Positions 14,697-25,818 are shown, counted from the first letter of the stretch. The stretch is 64,000 bases of DNA from Leptospira barantonii (GCF_002811925.1 NZ_NPDS01000001.1:894501-958500); one strand, 5' to 3'. Numbers and translations: made by a program. The notes: generated by a model from the letters alone, not told the origin.

Positions 14697-15803
14697 ATGG
14701 CCTTTGAAAGCCCGGACGGAATGTCCTCAACCGAGAGCGTAGGTTTCTTATCCCAGATGGGAAATTCATTTAAGAGTATTCTTACGGGAATCGTTTTGTT
14801 GCCCGTATCGTTTATCATCATCTACAACGTGGAAACCTGCGAGCAGGCGAGCGCGGCCTTGAAGAACGCGGTTCCAGCAGGACAGGCAAAAGAAGGCCAA
14901 CCTTCTTACGTAACCGGAACCTTAAAGGCGAGTCCTCTCAGCGGAGAATTCGTGAAGAGCGGCGCTTACATTTCTTATTCTGTGAGTTCCGAAGTGTATG
15001 CTTGGGATGAGGAAGTAAAAACGGAAGGATCTGGAAGCAATAAGAAAGAAGTGAGAAACTGCGTTCTTGAGTGGACTTCTTCTCCGGAGAATCCTTCCAA
15101 CTTTAAACTTTCCGGATGTCGTGCGAAAGCATTCCATAGAAAGTCCGTGAAAGACCAATCCGAATCCGCTTCCGGTGGAAGTATTCTTGCGGATGGTAAG
15201 AATTATGCGGTCAGTCTTTCCGACGTGAACTTTACTTCCCAAGTTTCTTCCAGAGACGCGAACGAAGACGAGATTCATTCCAACGGTTTCGTTTATGGAG
15301 ACGGTTATCTTCACAGTTCCAAGTCCTGCGCGGAAACCGAAAAGGAAGGTTGTGAAAGAGTAAAGGTTTCCGTGACTCCGATTCCGGAAGGGGATATGAC
15401 TTTTATCGGCGACGTCAAAGGTTCTAAAGTAGGGCAGTTCACTTCTTCGGAAGGAAATCAATTCCTGAACGCAAGCGTGGGCGGTTTTGCGGAAACGATG
15501 GCGGATATCAAATCCGACGACAACACGATGAAATGGGTCGGAAGATTCATCGGTTTTATCGCGATGTTCAGCAGTTTTACACTGATGGCCGGTCCTCTGA
15601 CTTCTCTTTTGAGTTTCATTCCTTTCGTAGGCGATTTGGGCGGGGGACTCATCAAAGTGGTGTTAGGTGTGATCGCTTTTGTGATTACCGCAATCACCAT
15701 TCTTCTGATCAAATTCTGGTATATCTGGTTGATTCTCCTTTTGGGAGGAATCGGCTACGCGGTTTACAAGAAAAAATACGCCCCTCAAAGCGCCGGAGCC
15801 TGA
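14697..15803 (+). CDS. TMEM43 family membrane protein
   Basis: The start is set at the ATG at 14697, which has AAAGGAGA six bases upstream; an in-frame ATG at 14658 lacks such a site. The 368-residue product has one N-terminal membrane segment ([20 protein letters not shown]), a long extracytoplasmic domain with several Cys residues, and three or four C-terminal membrane segments ([40 protein letters not shown]). This matches the TMEM43/LUMA family, found in animals and scattered bacteria with unknown bacterial role. An intrinsic terminator follows at 15843. Confidence 0.85.
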   Translation: MAFESPDGMSSTESVGFLSQMGNSFKSILTGIVLLPVSFIIIYNVETCEQASAALKNAVPAGQAKEGQPSYVTGTLKASPLSGEFVKSGAYISYSVSSEVYAWDEEVKTEGSGSNKKEVRNCVLEWTSSPENPSNFKLSGCRAKAFHRKSVKDQSESASGGSILADGKNYAVSLSDVNFTSQVSSRDANEDEIHSNGFVYGDGYLHSSKSCAETEKEGCERVKVSVTPIPEGDMTFIGDVKGSKVGQFTSSEGNQFLNASVGGFAETMADIKSDDNTMKWVGRFIGFIAMFSSFTLMAGPLTSLLSFIPFVGDLGGGLIKVVLGVIAFVITAITILLIKFWYIWLILLLGGIGYAVYKKKYAPQSAGA

Positions 15804-15842
15804 TCGATTCCGATTCGGTTTCCCGTTTTAAACGCTTTTGGC

Positions 15843-15878
15843 AAGGTCGGTCCTCCTTCCAAGGAGGCCGGCCTTTTT
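15843..15878 (+). terminator. Intrinsic terminator of the TMEM43 gene
   Basis: A GC-rich stem of about 13 pairs with one bulged T (AAGGTCGG...CCTCC with GGAGG...CCGGCCTT) and a TTCCAA loop is followed by TTTTT. It is 40 bases after the stop codon. Confidence 0.88.
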
Positions 15879-15943
15879 CATTTCTTCTCCTTATTTCCCT
15901 ATAAATAACGTTCGTTTTATAAAATGTGAGCCTAAAGTCATAT

Positions 15944-16056
15944 CCTGTAGCGATCGATATAAAATTTGAACGATTGATATAAAAAAATATTTGCATATAT
16001 TTACAAAATAATTAGAATCTAGTATATATATAAAGCCCCGTAACGAACGCTACAGG
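15944..16056. repeat. Inverted repeat flanking a promoter region
   Basis: CCTGTAGCGATCG (15944-15956) recurs inverted as CGAACGCTACAGG (16044-16056), with 12 of 13 bases matching. Between them is a direct repeat CGATYGATATAAAA at 15951 and 15971 (period 20) and a promoter-like pair. The arrangement could be an operator pair or a long stem. Confidence 0.5.
15991..16018 (+). promoter_or_regulatory. Candidate promoter of the large lipoprotein pair
   Basis: TTGCAT (15991-15996) and TAGAAT (16013-16018) have a 16-base spacer in very AT-rich DNA. The expected transcript leader is about 70 bases. Motif match only. Confidence 0.45.
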
Positions 16057-16094
16057 GTCTGCCTCCAGGGAAACCGACGAAGAGGATTTTAGGG

Positions 16095-19000
16095 ATGAAT
16101 TTGAAAAAGAATAAGATTCGAAAATCGACATTTGCCTTAGCCAATTCTGAAAAAAGAACTCTATTTTATAGATTTCTAATGGTCTTTCAGATGGTTTTCC
16201 TGCTTTTCCTAGGGTGTAAACCCTCATCCACGAAATACGATTCTAAGATTTTCTTTGATAATATCAATTCCTACGACGGCATTTCCTTATTCACGGTTTT
16301 AAACGGTTATCCGGTTCTCAAAAGTTTTTTTGTGAGCTTGGACCCAGTCGATTTCAATAAGGCGTTGGGGGACAACCTTGCAAAGGCGACTCGGGAAGAC
16401 AATCTCGGGACCTTGAGAGCGAGTCAGTCCGCGCTTCTTGTGAGCAGAACCAGCATTCAAAACCTAAGTTTGGATTCCGCTTCTTTGATCGAGAAGATGG
16501 AAACCACAAATCCCTCCGCTTATAACTTGGTTCAGCCTCTTTTCGAAAAGATTCGTCATTATCCGAAACCCGTTGTGCGAAACATAGTTCCGATTTCTGC
16601 GGACGCACTTCGTCAGGAATATCTTTCCAAAAATAAGGATCAGGTCACTCAATCGATCATGACCTTTTCCTCGGATCTGAAAAGCCAAAGCACACACGAT
16701 CTTTTGGTCGAGATCGAAGATGTCGCCTATAAGGGTTTGATCGCGAACGCGAACGCAAGGGCCGGGGTGGAAAGTCTTCTCAACGGCTTTTTTGATCCTG
16801 CGTTAGTCGCCGATCGTTCCTTAAAAGACGGTTTTATTTCCATCATCTACGATCTCGGCGAGATGATGTTCAAACGCGCGGGTTTTAGCGATTTCAAAAC
16901 TCCGAATACCGCGATGAAAGAACTCGTTTTCAACTTGGATAAATATTTCACCGCGGGAGGCGCTCAGTTCAACGCGGACTACAGCGATCCTCTTCATCCC
17001 GCGGAACTGAAATCCTTTATGATGGAATCCTTTCAGATCGTTCGTAGTCTTTTGGATACGGGAACGTTAACCGCAACGCCGGTCAATCTTCTGCAAAAGA
17101 CGGCGGAGAATTTAAGTCTTCTGAGTTTTGCGGTTTCTCCTTCAAACGTGGACGGTTCTTTGAAAGAATTGATCCGCATCGATGTGGACGGTAAGGACCG
17201 CGCTTACGACGGAACCAGCCGTTCCATGTCCGCGTTGGAAACCCTTTTTGTGGTTCTTACGATCGCAAACAATTACGGTTTCACCTGGGATACTTCCAAT
17301 ACTACGAACGATTGGATCAACGGAACCACCGGAGGGGAATTGACCGTCGGAGACGCGATTCATTCTTTGAAGTCGGTGATGGGTTCTTCGGATTCATTCA
17401 ATTTTAAGAATATTACGAATTTAAGCGGTTCGAGCAACAAGGTCTACAGAGACGGAGTGGCTCTGAATTTCGACATCAATAGCCGAGTTCTTTCCCTATT
17501 GGAAGACAACGCGAGAGGAGTGACCGCTCCCGTTACCAATCCCGCGGCCGCGAACTTCGACCGCGTTTACAACAAAACCCTTCCCTGGGCTTTGAACTGG
17601 ATCAAACGTGTTACGTACGGCGGGTACGGCCCTTACTACAATAAGAATCGTAGAGACGGCTCGGGAAATTATCTTTCGCCGGACGGAACGATCACAAGAA
17701 ACAACGATCTTTCCGAAACTCTTTACAAACCTTCTTGGCAAACTCATAAATACGAGATTCAACTCAATCTTCCCGCTCCGAATAACACGAAGTATGTGGG
17801 CTTGCGCGGGAATTTTCAAAACACGGCGAACGTTCCGAACACGTATTATACGATCACCGAAATTCCGAAAACCGACGTTCAACGCGCGGTGGATAGCGAC
17901 GAAGAAGCTTTTTACAAAAATCTTCAGTGGTTGATGTATGAAAAACGTTTTGTCGCGGTTCTTCCGGTGCGCGCCAAACTCGCGGCTACGGTCGCTTTCG
18001 AAGAGGCCCTTTTCATTACCGGGATCGGGAACGGTCTTGTGGGAATGCTCAATCTGAAACCGAACTGTCTTCCAAGCGCTTGCGCAACCGACAACGGACG
18101 TTGGACCATCGACAACGGAAATTATGTAAAAACATACAGCGCCGCAGGTTCCGATCTGACTTATCTTTCCAATACTCCGGGTGATTCCGTGATGCTTTTG
18201 GAAGGTTGGGGTTTTGGCGCGGACGGTCAACAAGCCTTTCAGGTTACGTTCGTTTATCCCGCGCTTTGGTCTTTGATCGTTCCGAATCCGGAGCTGATCT
18301 ACGGAATGCTTCCTCCCGTGATTTCGCTCAACGTTCCCGTTTTGGAACGACTGGGTTTTACCACGGCGACCCGTGTGATTCCCGATTTGGTAAACGCAAA
18401 CTGGAGTCAAAGAAATACTCTGACACCTCTTGTTGTCGCATTAGCAAAAGCGATGGACGATCAGGTTTCCGGTCAACAGACAGCAGGATTCAAAAATCCT
18501 TATACACTTCTGACCGGTCTTGCTGAAATTCTTTCCAGACCTTTGGTGTTTTACGGACCGGATACGACCGCGACCAATCCGACCAATCCTTCTCCGCCAA
18601 GTTTTACACAGGTTCGTACGGTCGGTATGGCGGACGGTTTTAGAAACCCGATCGCTTCGACGATGGAATACTTTCCAATGACCAGTTCCGGTCCTCAGGA
18701 ATACAGAACTCTCATCAGCGTTCTTTCCGAAAACACGAGACGTTTTCAAGACGGGGCTTTGAACCTGATCGGTAAAACACAACTTCTCACCGGACTCGTT
18801 AAATTCTTAGGTCAGCTCGGTCTTCCGGCTAACGTGAACGTTAAGACGAAGGTTTTCAACGGACTTAAGCTCGTGATGGGAGAAATCAAACTCAACGCCG
18901 AAACTCCGACCGTAACTCAGTTCAACATAGAAGTTAAGTTTACGGAATGGAGAGACAAGGTCGCAAACTATCCTACCGTAAACGGAACGAATATCTTCGA

Positions 19001-19598
19001 TCCTCTTTGGAGCGGAGTGGACGACGTGGTGAATCTTTTTAAGGATTATCTTTCCAGAAGTTCGGGCTGGTCGATCGTTGCGAGTTTGGATTTTCTTCTC
19101 AACCTTTTGTTGGACATCTCTCCGAGCAGTACCGATATCACGCAACTTTTGAATCTTGCCTCTTCGTTGTTCTACAATCCGGACAACACAAGATCGTATA
19201 CGATTACGAATATTCTTACCAAGAGTGTTCCTCCCGTATTGGAAGCGATGGCTCCTTACGGAAGATCGCTTTACGGAACCGGTTATTACATCGGAACAAA
19301 CGGCGGTTTTTTCAGTTATCTCGAAGCGAGAATGTTTATGAATCCGGACTTTGCGGTGAAGGATCTTTTCGGGGATCTGAAGAATTTTTTAAGATCGGAT
19401 ATCATTCAAAACACTCAGGATACGAATCGTTCCTTTCTTTTTTCGACTGGAACTTTGATTCGTCAGATGGCGGACATCTATCAGGCGGGAAGAAAATTCT
19501 CCCCTGTGGGTTTTTATATGTATGACAATTGGAACAACGACCAACCCACGTCGACCTTGTGGGACGATATGAATTTTATGTTTTCGGTGCAACAATGA
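16095..19598 (+). CDS. Very large conserved-type lipoprotein, function unknown
   Basis: An 1167-residue predicted lipoprotein with a long basic N-region, then MVFQMVFLLFLGC giving a lipobox Cys near residue 41. I recognise no catalytic domain. The mature protein is rich in Asn, Thr, Tyr and aromatic residues, alternating helical stretches (residues about 60-330) with probably beta-rich parts, and has no further membrane segment. The last codons overlap the start of the next gene by four bases (ATGA), so the two are translationally coupled and probably work together. TTTTAGGG before the ATG is a weak ribosome site. Likely anchored in the envelope. Confidence 0.8.
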   Translation: MNLKKNKIRKSTFALANSEKRTLFYRFLMVFQMVFLLFLGCKPSSTKYDSKIFFDNINSYDGISLFTVLNGYPVLKSFFVSLDPVDFNKALGDNLAKATREDNLGTLRASQSALLVSRTSIQNLSLDSASLIEKMETTNPSAYNLVQPLFEKIRHYPKPVVRNIVPISADALRQEYLSKNKDQVTQSIMTFSSDLKSQSTHDLLVEIEDVAYKGLIANANARAGVESLLNGFFDPALVADRSLKDGFISIIYDLGEMMFKRAGFSDFKTPNTAMKELVFNLDKYFTAGGAQFNADYSDPLHPAELKSFMMESFQIVRSLLDTGTLTATPVNLLQKTAENLSLLSFAVSPSNVDGSLKELIRIDVDGKDRAYDGTSRSMSALETLFVVLTIANNYGFTWDTSNTTNDWINGTTGGELTVGDAIHSLKSVMGSSDSFNFKNITNLSGSSNKVYRDGVALNFDINSRVLSLLEDNARGVTAPVTNPAAANFDRVYNKTLPWALNWIKRVTYGGYGPYYNKNRRDGSGNYLSPDGTITRNNDLSETLYKPSWQTHKYEIQLNLPAPNNTKYVGLRGNFQNTANVPNTYYTITEIPKTDVQRAVDSDEEAFYKNLQWLMYEKRFVAVLPVRAKLAATVAFEEALFITGIGNGLVGMLNLKPNCLPSACATDNGRWTIDNGNYVKTYSAAGSDLTYLSNTPGDSVMLLEGWGFGADGQQAFQVTFVYPALWSLIVPNPELIYGMLPPVISLNVPVLERLGFTTATRVIPDLVNANWSQRNTLTPLVVALAKAMDDQVSGQQTAGFKNPYTLLTGLAEILSRPLVFYGPDTTATNPTNPSPPSFTQVRTVGMADGFRNPIASTMEYFPMTSSGPQEYRTLISVLSENTRRFQDGALNLIGKTQLLTGLVKFLGQLGLPANVNVKTKVFNGLKLVMGEIKLNAETPTVTQFNIEVKFTEWRDKVANYPTVNGTNIFDPLWSGVDDVVNLFKDYLSRSSGWSIVASLDFLLNLLLDISPSSTDITQLLNLASSLFYNPDNTRSYTITNILTKSVPPVLEAMAPYGRSLYGTGYYIGTNGGFFSYLEARMFMNPDFAVKDLFGDLKNFLRSDIIQNTQDTNRSFLFSTGTLIRQMADIYQAGRKFSPVGFYMYDNWNNDQPTSTLWDDMNFMFSVQQ

Positions 19599-22500
19599 TA
19601 AACAAAGAGATGAACGGGGTAATGAAGATGAACGGAAAGAAAGTTTCAATATTCGCGGGTATTTTTGCGATTTCGATTTTCTTAGGACTCGGTTGTTCCG
19701 CGGATAAAAACGTGGGTTCTCCACTCAACAGCGTTCTTTCTCTTTTCGGTGTGGCTACGGACACTACGGTTTCGACTAACGTGGTTGCGCCTTATACCGA
19801 AACGGATACTCCAACGAGTCTTCCGGCCAATTTCGGAACGGCGGCTCCCGAAGCGGTTCTTTTTATTTCCTCCTATTCGGAAGTGGATCGTTACAAAAGT
19901 ATTGAAATTCGTTTTTCTCATCCGATGAACAAGGCGACGGTTCAAGCGGACCTCGTTTTAAGTCCGAGCACCGGAGTTCTTGCGGGTCCTGGCAAAGGCG
20001 GAGAATTTTACTGGGCTTCCAGTTCCCGTCTTGTATTCGATCCGTATCGAGAATTCAAAACCAACGAACAATATACGTTCAGTCTTACGAACGCTTCTAA
20101 AACCATAGACGGTCAAAGTCTTACCAGTTACAGCCAATCGTTTACCACCGAACCCGATTATCTGATGACCAACAAGATAAACACGACTAACGTTCTTGGC
20201 GGAACGAACGACATTACGTTCAACAAGGCTACAACTCCTACGTTAACTCTGACATCCACGTTCGCCAATCCGGTTGTGGGCGCGAACTCGATCCAGTCGA
20301 TCAAACTCAAACACATGGGTGATACGAATACCGGAGGAATTACGATTTGCAGTAGTTCCGGAGTGGCCTGCGATATGACCGGGACGATCACTACGAATCT
20401 GACCGCGTCCGCGCTTCCTCCTTTTGTCGGTGGAAACGCATACTATTACGAAATCACAGTAAACTCCGGTAAAATTTTTAAACGTTTTGCTACATTCAAT
20501 TATGGTAATGTGAATACGCTCCCGAACAACATGATCGCGAAGGGCGGTTCGATCATTTTGGATCAGGCTCAGGCTATGCCTTTTCTTTCCAAGGTTTTGG
20601 AAAGATTTACGGCGGGAAACTTTAAGGTAACCAACCAGACCTTCAACCAATTCGCGGGTCTTCCAACGACGATCGCTCGTAGAAGCGGTTATTGCATCGA
20701 CTACAGCGGGATCGGAAGTTTTTCGATGCCGAACTACATCCGTAACTACGGCGATTCCGCGAGCGGATACGGAGACGGATATTGCGGACCTGCGGGCGAC
20801 GAACCCGGAGGTTTTACGCAAGAAGGTTGTGCGACTCTGATCTTTACGAGTTGTACCGATTTCGACATCGACGTTTACATCACCGGGATCAACGTTTACC
20901 CAAGCGTATCCGGTTTTCCAGCGCTTCAAAACATCGGAGTATCGATGGTCGCGAACAATACGGGAGAATTGGGTTTTAACTTCAAGGGTAAGGTTCTCGC
21001 GGTAGACATGGTGATGATCGCAAGAAGCCGAGGCTCCTTGTTTCTCGTGATCGGTGCGGGAAACCGTTTCGTATTCTCCACAACGGCTTATTTGAATTAC
21101 AACGATTCTCCGCCTGCGGACCGTTCTACGATCGGTAAGGCGAGTTTGACCGTGGATACGAACGGAGACGCTTCGCTTAACATTTTCACTCCGATCACAA
21201 ATCTTTCCAACTTCAATACGACGGATTGGTCGAACAATCTTACCGTAAAGGATCGGGACGGAAGAGTCAATCAGGTGAAACTCGAGGCGACTACGAGCGG
21301 TCTTGCGGGCTGGCTCGCGGGAACTACGGAAGGAGCGGCGAACGGAATGGTTCCTTCTTTAACTCCTCTCATCACACGATCTATGTTGCGTAACTTCATC
21401 GAGGACGTGGCTCCATCCGTTTTGAATTCCATCATCGGATCTTTGAAAAATCCGGGAGTGAACATCGCGCTTCCTTCTTATCTTCCCGCTCCGCTTGCGA
21501 ACTTTCCGTTGAACGTTAAGATTCAATTGGGAAGCGATTCGGAAGTGAGAGTTACGGGAGTCAATAAGGGAATCGTCGGTTCCATCGACTTGGGAATCAC
21601 CGCGGCGAGTCCGATCGGTTCTCCTCGTACACATCAGATCACAAGCGGCTTTGTAGTTTCCAAACCGACGGGACCGATGAGCAATATTTATCAGTTCTCG
21701 AAGAGCGCGGCGAATCCCGGGCTATTACTTTCTTTAACGGTGGATTCGATCACACAAGCGGCGTATCATCTTTGGAAGAATCGCGCTTTGGATCTGAGCA
21801 TCGACAAAGGATTCATCGATACGATCAAGTTGTATGCGGGAACCGATCCGCTCTTTCAGTTGACCGAGTCTTTGATTAAAGTTTCACCGATCATCAACAT
21901 TCTCGCCCCTGGAAGATCTCAGTTGATCGGAATCAATCCTACAACTGGAGCTTTGGTTCCTGCGATCAGCGGAACCGACGATATCATCATCAAGGTCGAT
22001 CCGATCCAAGCTCCGAACGGAACGTTAAAACCCGTAGTCGGAACCGCTAAACCGAAATTGGAAGTGAACTTCACGGACATTCAACTTTCGATCTTGGGTA
22101 AAAGAGCGGATAACTCCACGTATCTCATCAGCACGGCGAGAGCGAGTTTGAAGGGAATCGCGGATTTTGATTTCGTAACCTTCTCGAATCCGACGAACAA
22201 TCCCGCATTCGCAAATTTGAATGCGCTTAAGATCGTGATCTCGAACGGACCGACTCTTTCTTATACGTTGGATATTTTGGAAGGATCTTCCGGCGCAGGT
22301 GCGCCGAATCCGTTCGGTCTGGATCCGAAGGGAATTCTTGCGGTGGTTGATCCGTTGGTTCCATCTCTGATCGTTCCCTTGGTGAACAACGTGTTGAAGG
22401 AGATTCCACTTCCTGCGAGTATCAGTCTTCCCGCTCTCACGAATCCTTCCAACGGAAACCCTTGCGGGATCATTACGAAAACCACACATTCTTTTCTCTA

Positions 22501-22612
22501 CACACTTCCGATCGTCGATACGGAACCGTATCCGTACGTATTCGGAGGACTTCGTCTGACTGCGGGCGGACCTGCGGCTTCCGATCCGGGGGTTCTGGTT
22601 ACCTGTCCGTAA
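19595..22612 (+). CDS. Large lipoprotein with N-terminal bacterial Ig-like (Big_5/SbsA) domain
   Basis: The start is placed at the ATG at 19595, which overlaps the upstream stop as ATGA; a longer in-frame extension to 19529 lies wholly inside the upstream gene. The product is 1005 residues. A signal peptide ends in the lipobox IFLGLGC. After a Thr/Pro-rich linker comes an Ig-like domain of the SbsA type (about residues 85-190: SIEIRFSHPMNKATVQADLV, SRLVFDPYREFKTNEQYTF). The remaining ~800 residues are beta-rich with several Cys and resemble no enzyme I know. Translational coupling with the 1167-residue lipoprotein suggests a shared envelope complex. A strong terminator follows. Confidence 0.83.
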   Translation: MINKEMNGVMKMNGKKVSIFAGIFAISIFLGLGCSADKNVGSPLNSVLSLFGVATDTTVSTNVVAPYTETDTPTSLPANFGTAAPEAVLFISSYSEVDRYKSIEIRFSHPMNKATVQADLVLSPSTGVLAGPGKGGEFYWASSSRLVFDPYREFKTNEQYTFSLTNASKTIDGQSLTSYSQSFTTEPDYLMTNKINTTNVLGGTNDITFNKATTPTLTLTSTFANPVVGANSIQSIKLKHMGDTNTGGITICSSSGVACDMTGTITTNLTASALPPFVGGNAYYYEITVNSGKIFKRFATFNYGNVNTLPNNMIAKGGSIILDQAQAMPFLSKVLERFTAGNFKVTNQTFNQFAGLPTTIARRSGYCIDYSGIGSFSMPNYIRNYGDSASGYGDGYCGPAGDEPGGFTQEGCATLIFTSCTDFDIDVYITGINVYPSVSGFPALQNIGVSMVANNTGELGFNFKGKVLAVDMVMIARSRGSLFLVIGAGNRFVFSTTAYLNYNDSPPADRSTIGKASLTVDTNGDASLNIFTPITNLSNFNTTDWSNNLTVKDRDGRVNQVKLEATTSGLAGWLAGTTEGAANGMVPSLTPLITRSMLRNFIEDVAPSVLNSIIGSLKNPGVNIALPSYLPAPLANFPLNVKIQLGSDSEVRVTGVNKGIVGSIDLGITAASPIGSPRTHQITSGFVVSKPTGPMSNIYQFSKSAANPGLLLSLTVDSITQAAYHLWKNRALDLSIDKGFIDTIKLYAGTDPLFQLTESLIKVSPIINILAPGRSQLIGINPTTGALVPAISGTDDIIIKVDPIQAPNGTLKPVVGTAKPKLEVNFTDIQLSILGKRADNSTYLISTARASLKGIADFDFVTFSNPTNNPAFANLNALKIVISNGPTLSYTLDILEGSSGAGAPNPFGLDPKGILAVVDPLVPSLIVPLVNNVLKEIPLPASISLPALTNPSNGNPCGIITKTTHSFLYTLPIVDTEPYPYVFGGLRLTAGGPAASDPGVLVTCP

Positions 22613-22635
22613 ACGATAAGGACGAAAGAATTTAA

Positions 22636-22655
22636 AAATTAGAATATTCTAATTT
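22636..22655. other. 20-base perfect palindrome with TTAGAAT arms
   Basis: AAATTAGAATATTCTAATTT reads identically on both strands. Its arms share TTAGAAT with the PerR-like box before ahpC, but with no central base, so the half-site spacing differs. It lies between the lipoprotein stop and its terminator. Confidence 0.5.
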
Positions 22656-22670
22656 AATAAAATAAAAAAA

Positions 22671-22698
22671 GACCGCTTTCGAGGGCGGTCTTTTTTTG
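22671..22698 (+). terminator. Intrinsic terminator of the lipoprotein pair
   Basis: GACCGC (22671-22676) and GCGGTC (22685-22690) enclose an 8-base loop and are followed by eight T residues. Textbook form, 58 bases after the stop codon. Confidence 0.93.
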
Positions 22699-22758
22699 TC
22701 CTAACGGAAGTTTGGGAAGAATTTTAGGACTGAAGAATTTGTCTTTTGTCGATCGAGA

Positions 22759-23199
22759 TCATCTCCAATAGGAAAGAATCATCGCGACCGTCTGTAAGGA
22801 AACGAAGGTGTAACCCGCGCTGATTGAGAAAAATTTCCAGGATCTACCTTCAAAGGCCACGCCGTTGATGTGCATCGGAATATAGAATCCGATCCAAGTG
22901 TAAAATCCGGAAAAAAATCCGTAAACATACGCGGGACTATCTTCGCCCGCGTGCCAAGAAGAAGCTCTCCAGACGTTCGTGGTATAAAACAAAACGTAAG
23001 CGGTTAAGAACGAACCTATGACCATCATTCCCATCGCCTTATACATTTCTTTTTTATCCGGTTGGAAGTCCTCCGGGATTTTCATTTCCTTCATCCAAGG
23101 TTTTCCGAAAATCGGTCCGTACCAAAGTGAACCGATGACGAAGTTCGCGACGACGGCCGCAAGGACCGCCAAAAAATTGATGTGAAGTTCCGGGTGCAT
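22759..23199 (-). CDS. DUF1761 small membrane protein
   Basis: The start is taken at the ATG at 23199, preceded by AAGGAGT; the same frame stays open further upstream to 23436 but without a ribosome site and with a composition unlike a protein. The 146-residue product has about four hydrophobic segments (FLAVLAAVVANFVIGSLWYG, MGMMVIGSFLTAYVLFYTTN, FFSGFYTWIGFYIP, and one at the C-terminus). IGSLWYGPIFGKPWMKEMK is the signature of DUF1761. Function unknown. It follows the FecR-domain gene on the same strand but is separated from it by a terminator, so it probably has its own promoter. Confidence 0.87.
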   Translation of the reverse strand: MHPELHINFLAVLAAVVANFVIGSLWYGPIFGKPWMKEMKIPEDFQPDKKEMYKAMGMMVIGSFLTAYVLFYTTNVWRASSWHAGEDSPAYVYGFFSGFYTWIGFYIPMHINGVAFEGRSWKFFSISAGYTFVSLQTVAMILSYWR

Positions 23200-23310
23200 G
23201 ATAACTCCTTCTTTCTTTTGAAAGGAGGACGTTATAAGTCCGATCGAGACGAATGTCAAGTGATTCTCAAACGAGTGTCCTTCCGCGAAAGAAGGGCGCT
23301 GGATCGACAC

Positions 23311-23337
23311 AAAAAAGCCCGGCATAAACCGGGCTAA
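23311..23337 (-). terminator. Intrinsic terminator of the porin/FecR operon (minus strand)
   Basis: Read on the minus strand, AGCCCGG and CCGGGCT form a 7-pair stem around a 6-base loop and are followed by six T residues. It begins about 30 bases after the FecR-domain gene's stop codon. Confidence 0.92.
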
Positions 23338-23366
23338 GAGAATGTTGGTTTCTGGTTTAGAAGAAA

Positions 23367-24098
23367 CTATTGTTTGCCGTACGTCTCGTCTTTTTGAATG
23401 TCTTCGGGCGGGGTCCATCCTTCCGGAGTGTGACAAGAGAGACAGTTTTTCAAAGAGAGGTTCTTTTTCAATCTCGCTTCGAAACCGGGAAGAGTTTTCA
23501 TCTTCTTAATGATTCCTTCATATTCAACTTTTTTCATCTCCGGTTGATTCGGAGAAACGAGGGTTCCTTTTCCTTTTTCCTGAACGACTTCCTTGCCGTC
23601 GGAATCGGAAACTACAACCTTACCTTCGCAAGTGCAAAAGGAAGAATCCTTCGTTTTCGGATCGTATAAAACGGAGAATGAAGTTCCACGAACTCCCGCC
23701 GTGGATGTCGCGGTGGAAACGTCGAATTTTTTTCCCTTCAGTCCGACGATCTTAAACCACGCGAATCCGGAGTTGACTTCGACTTTTCCGTCCTTGTTTT
23801 CTCCGTAGAGGCTCGTGAGTTTCACCTTACTGTTCTGTTGGATCTTAAATTCGGAACCCTTATAAAGAACGGTGACTCTGGAGCCGTTGCCCGTGGAAAT
23901 CAAATCGCCTTCGTCCACGAAGTCGTTTGATTTAAGAGGTTCCCAGGTGGTTTTTCCCATTTTTTGAACATTCGCTTTTCCTAATAAAAAGCCGACCTTT
24001 GCGTCTCCGGTTTTCGATTCCTGGCTGAGGAGGACGATCGAACTTCCCGTCATCGTTAGGGAAATAAGGATCGAAGCGATCTTAACCTTGTGATTCAT
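23367..24098 (-). CDS. FecR-domain periplasmic protein with C-terminal CXXCH motif
   Basis: A 243-residue exported protein whose N-terminus (IASILISLTMTGSSIVLL) is a signal peptide or anchor. A FecR-type domain spans about residues 45-190, with WEPLKSNDFVDEGDLISTG, SRVTVLYKGSEFKIQQNSKV and the conserved TAGVRGTSFSVLYD. It carries CTCEGKV in place of the usual EG-V strand. Close to the C-terminus is CLSCH (Cys219, Cys222, His223), a c-type haem attachment motif, followed by only about 20 residues. No sigma factor or TonB receptor is adjacent, so a classical FecR anti-sigma role is unlikely. It is 14 bases downstream of a barrel protein gene on the same strand, so they form an operon. Confidence 0.85.
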   Translation of the reverse strand: MNHKVKIASILISLTMTGSSIVLLSQESKTGDAKVGFLLGKANVQKMGKTTWEPLKSNDFVDEGDLISTGNGSRVTVLYKGSEFKIQQNSKVKLTSLYGENKDGKVEVNSGFAWFKIVGLKGKKFDVSTATSTAGVRGTSFSVLYDPKTKDSSFCTCEGKVVVSDSDGKEVVQEKGKGTLVSPNQPEMKKVEYEGIIKKMKTLPGFEARLKKNLSLKNCLSCHTPEGWTPPEDIQKDETYGKQ

Positions 24099-24112
24099 AA
24101 CAATCTCCTAAT

Positions 24113-25588
<1,476 letters not shown>

Positions 25589-25723
25589 GATTCCTCTGAT
25601 CAGTTATTACCAGGGGAAAAGTTATTTCCGTCAATTGATTCTGCGAATTTTTCATCCTACTTCTTTCTTCTTATTAAAACAAACACTGGCAATTCTTTTA
25701 CCGAAAGGTTATCCTTGGAGGAA

Positions 25724-25815
25724 ATGAACGTCCGATTTAGGGGAATTAAAGGATGAAATCCGGAATGACGGGAAATAAATTGTGCGCTCAAATGCTCATC
25801 AAAGCAGGTAAATGA
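25724..25815 (+). other. Two overlapping short ORFs leading into the LytS-type kinase
   Basis: An ATG at 25724, preceded by TTGGAGGAA, opens a 10-codon ORF that ends at 25756. Its stop overlaps the ATG (ATGA) of a 20-codon ORF at 25753-25815, which in turn ends three bases before the kinase start. The arrangement looks like a translational relay or leader peptides. GGAGG is only two bases from the first ATG, which weakens the case. No similarity can be assigned. Confidence 0.25.
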
Positions 25816-25818
25816 AAA

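Noticed and set aside
17496..18410. 304-codon open frame antisense to the large lipoprotein
   Set aside because: No ribosome site, basic low-complexity translation, and a clear plus-strand gene covers it.
23367..24098. FecR-type anti-sigma regulator system
   Set aside because: No ECF sigma factor or TonB-dependent receptor gene is adjacent.
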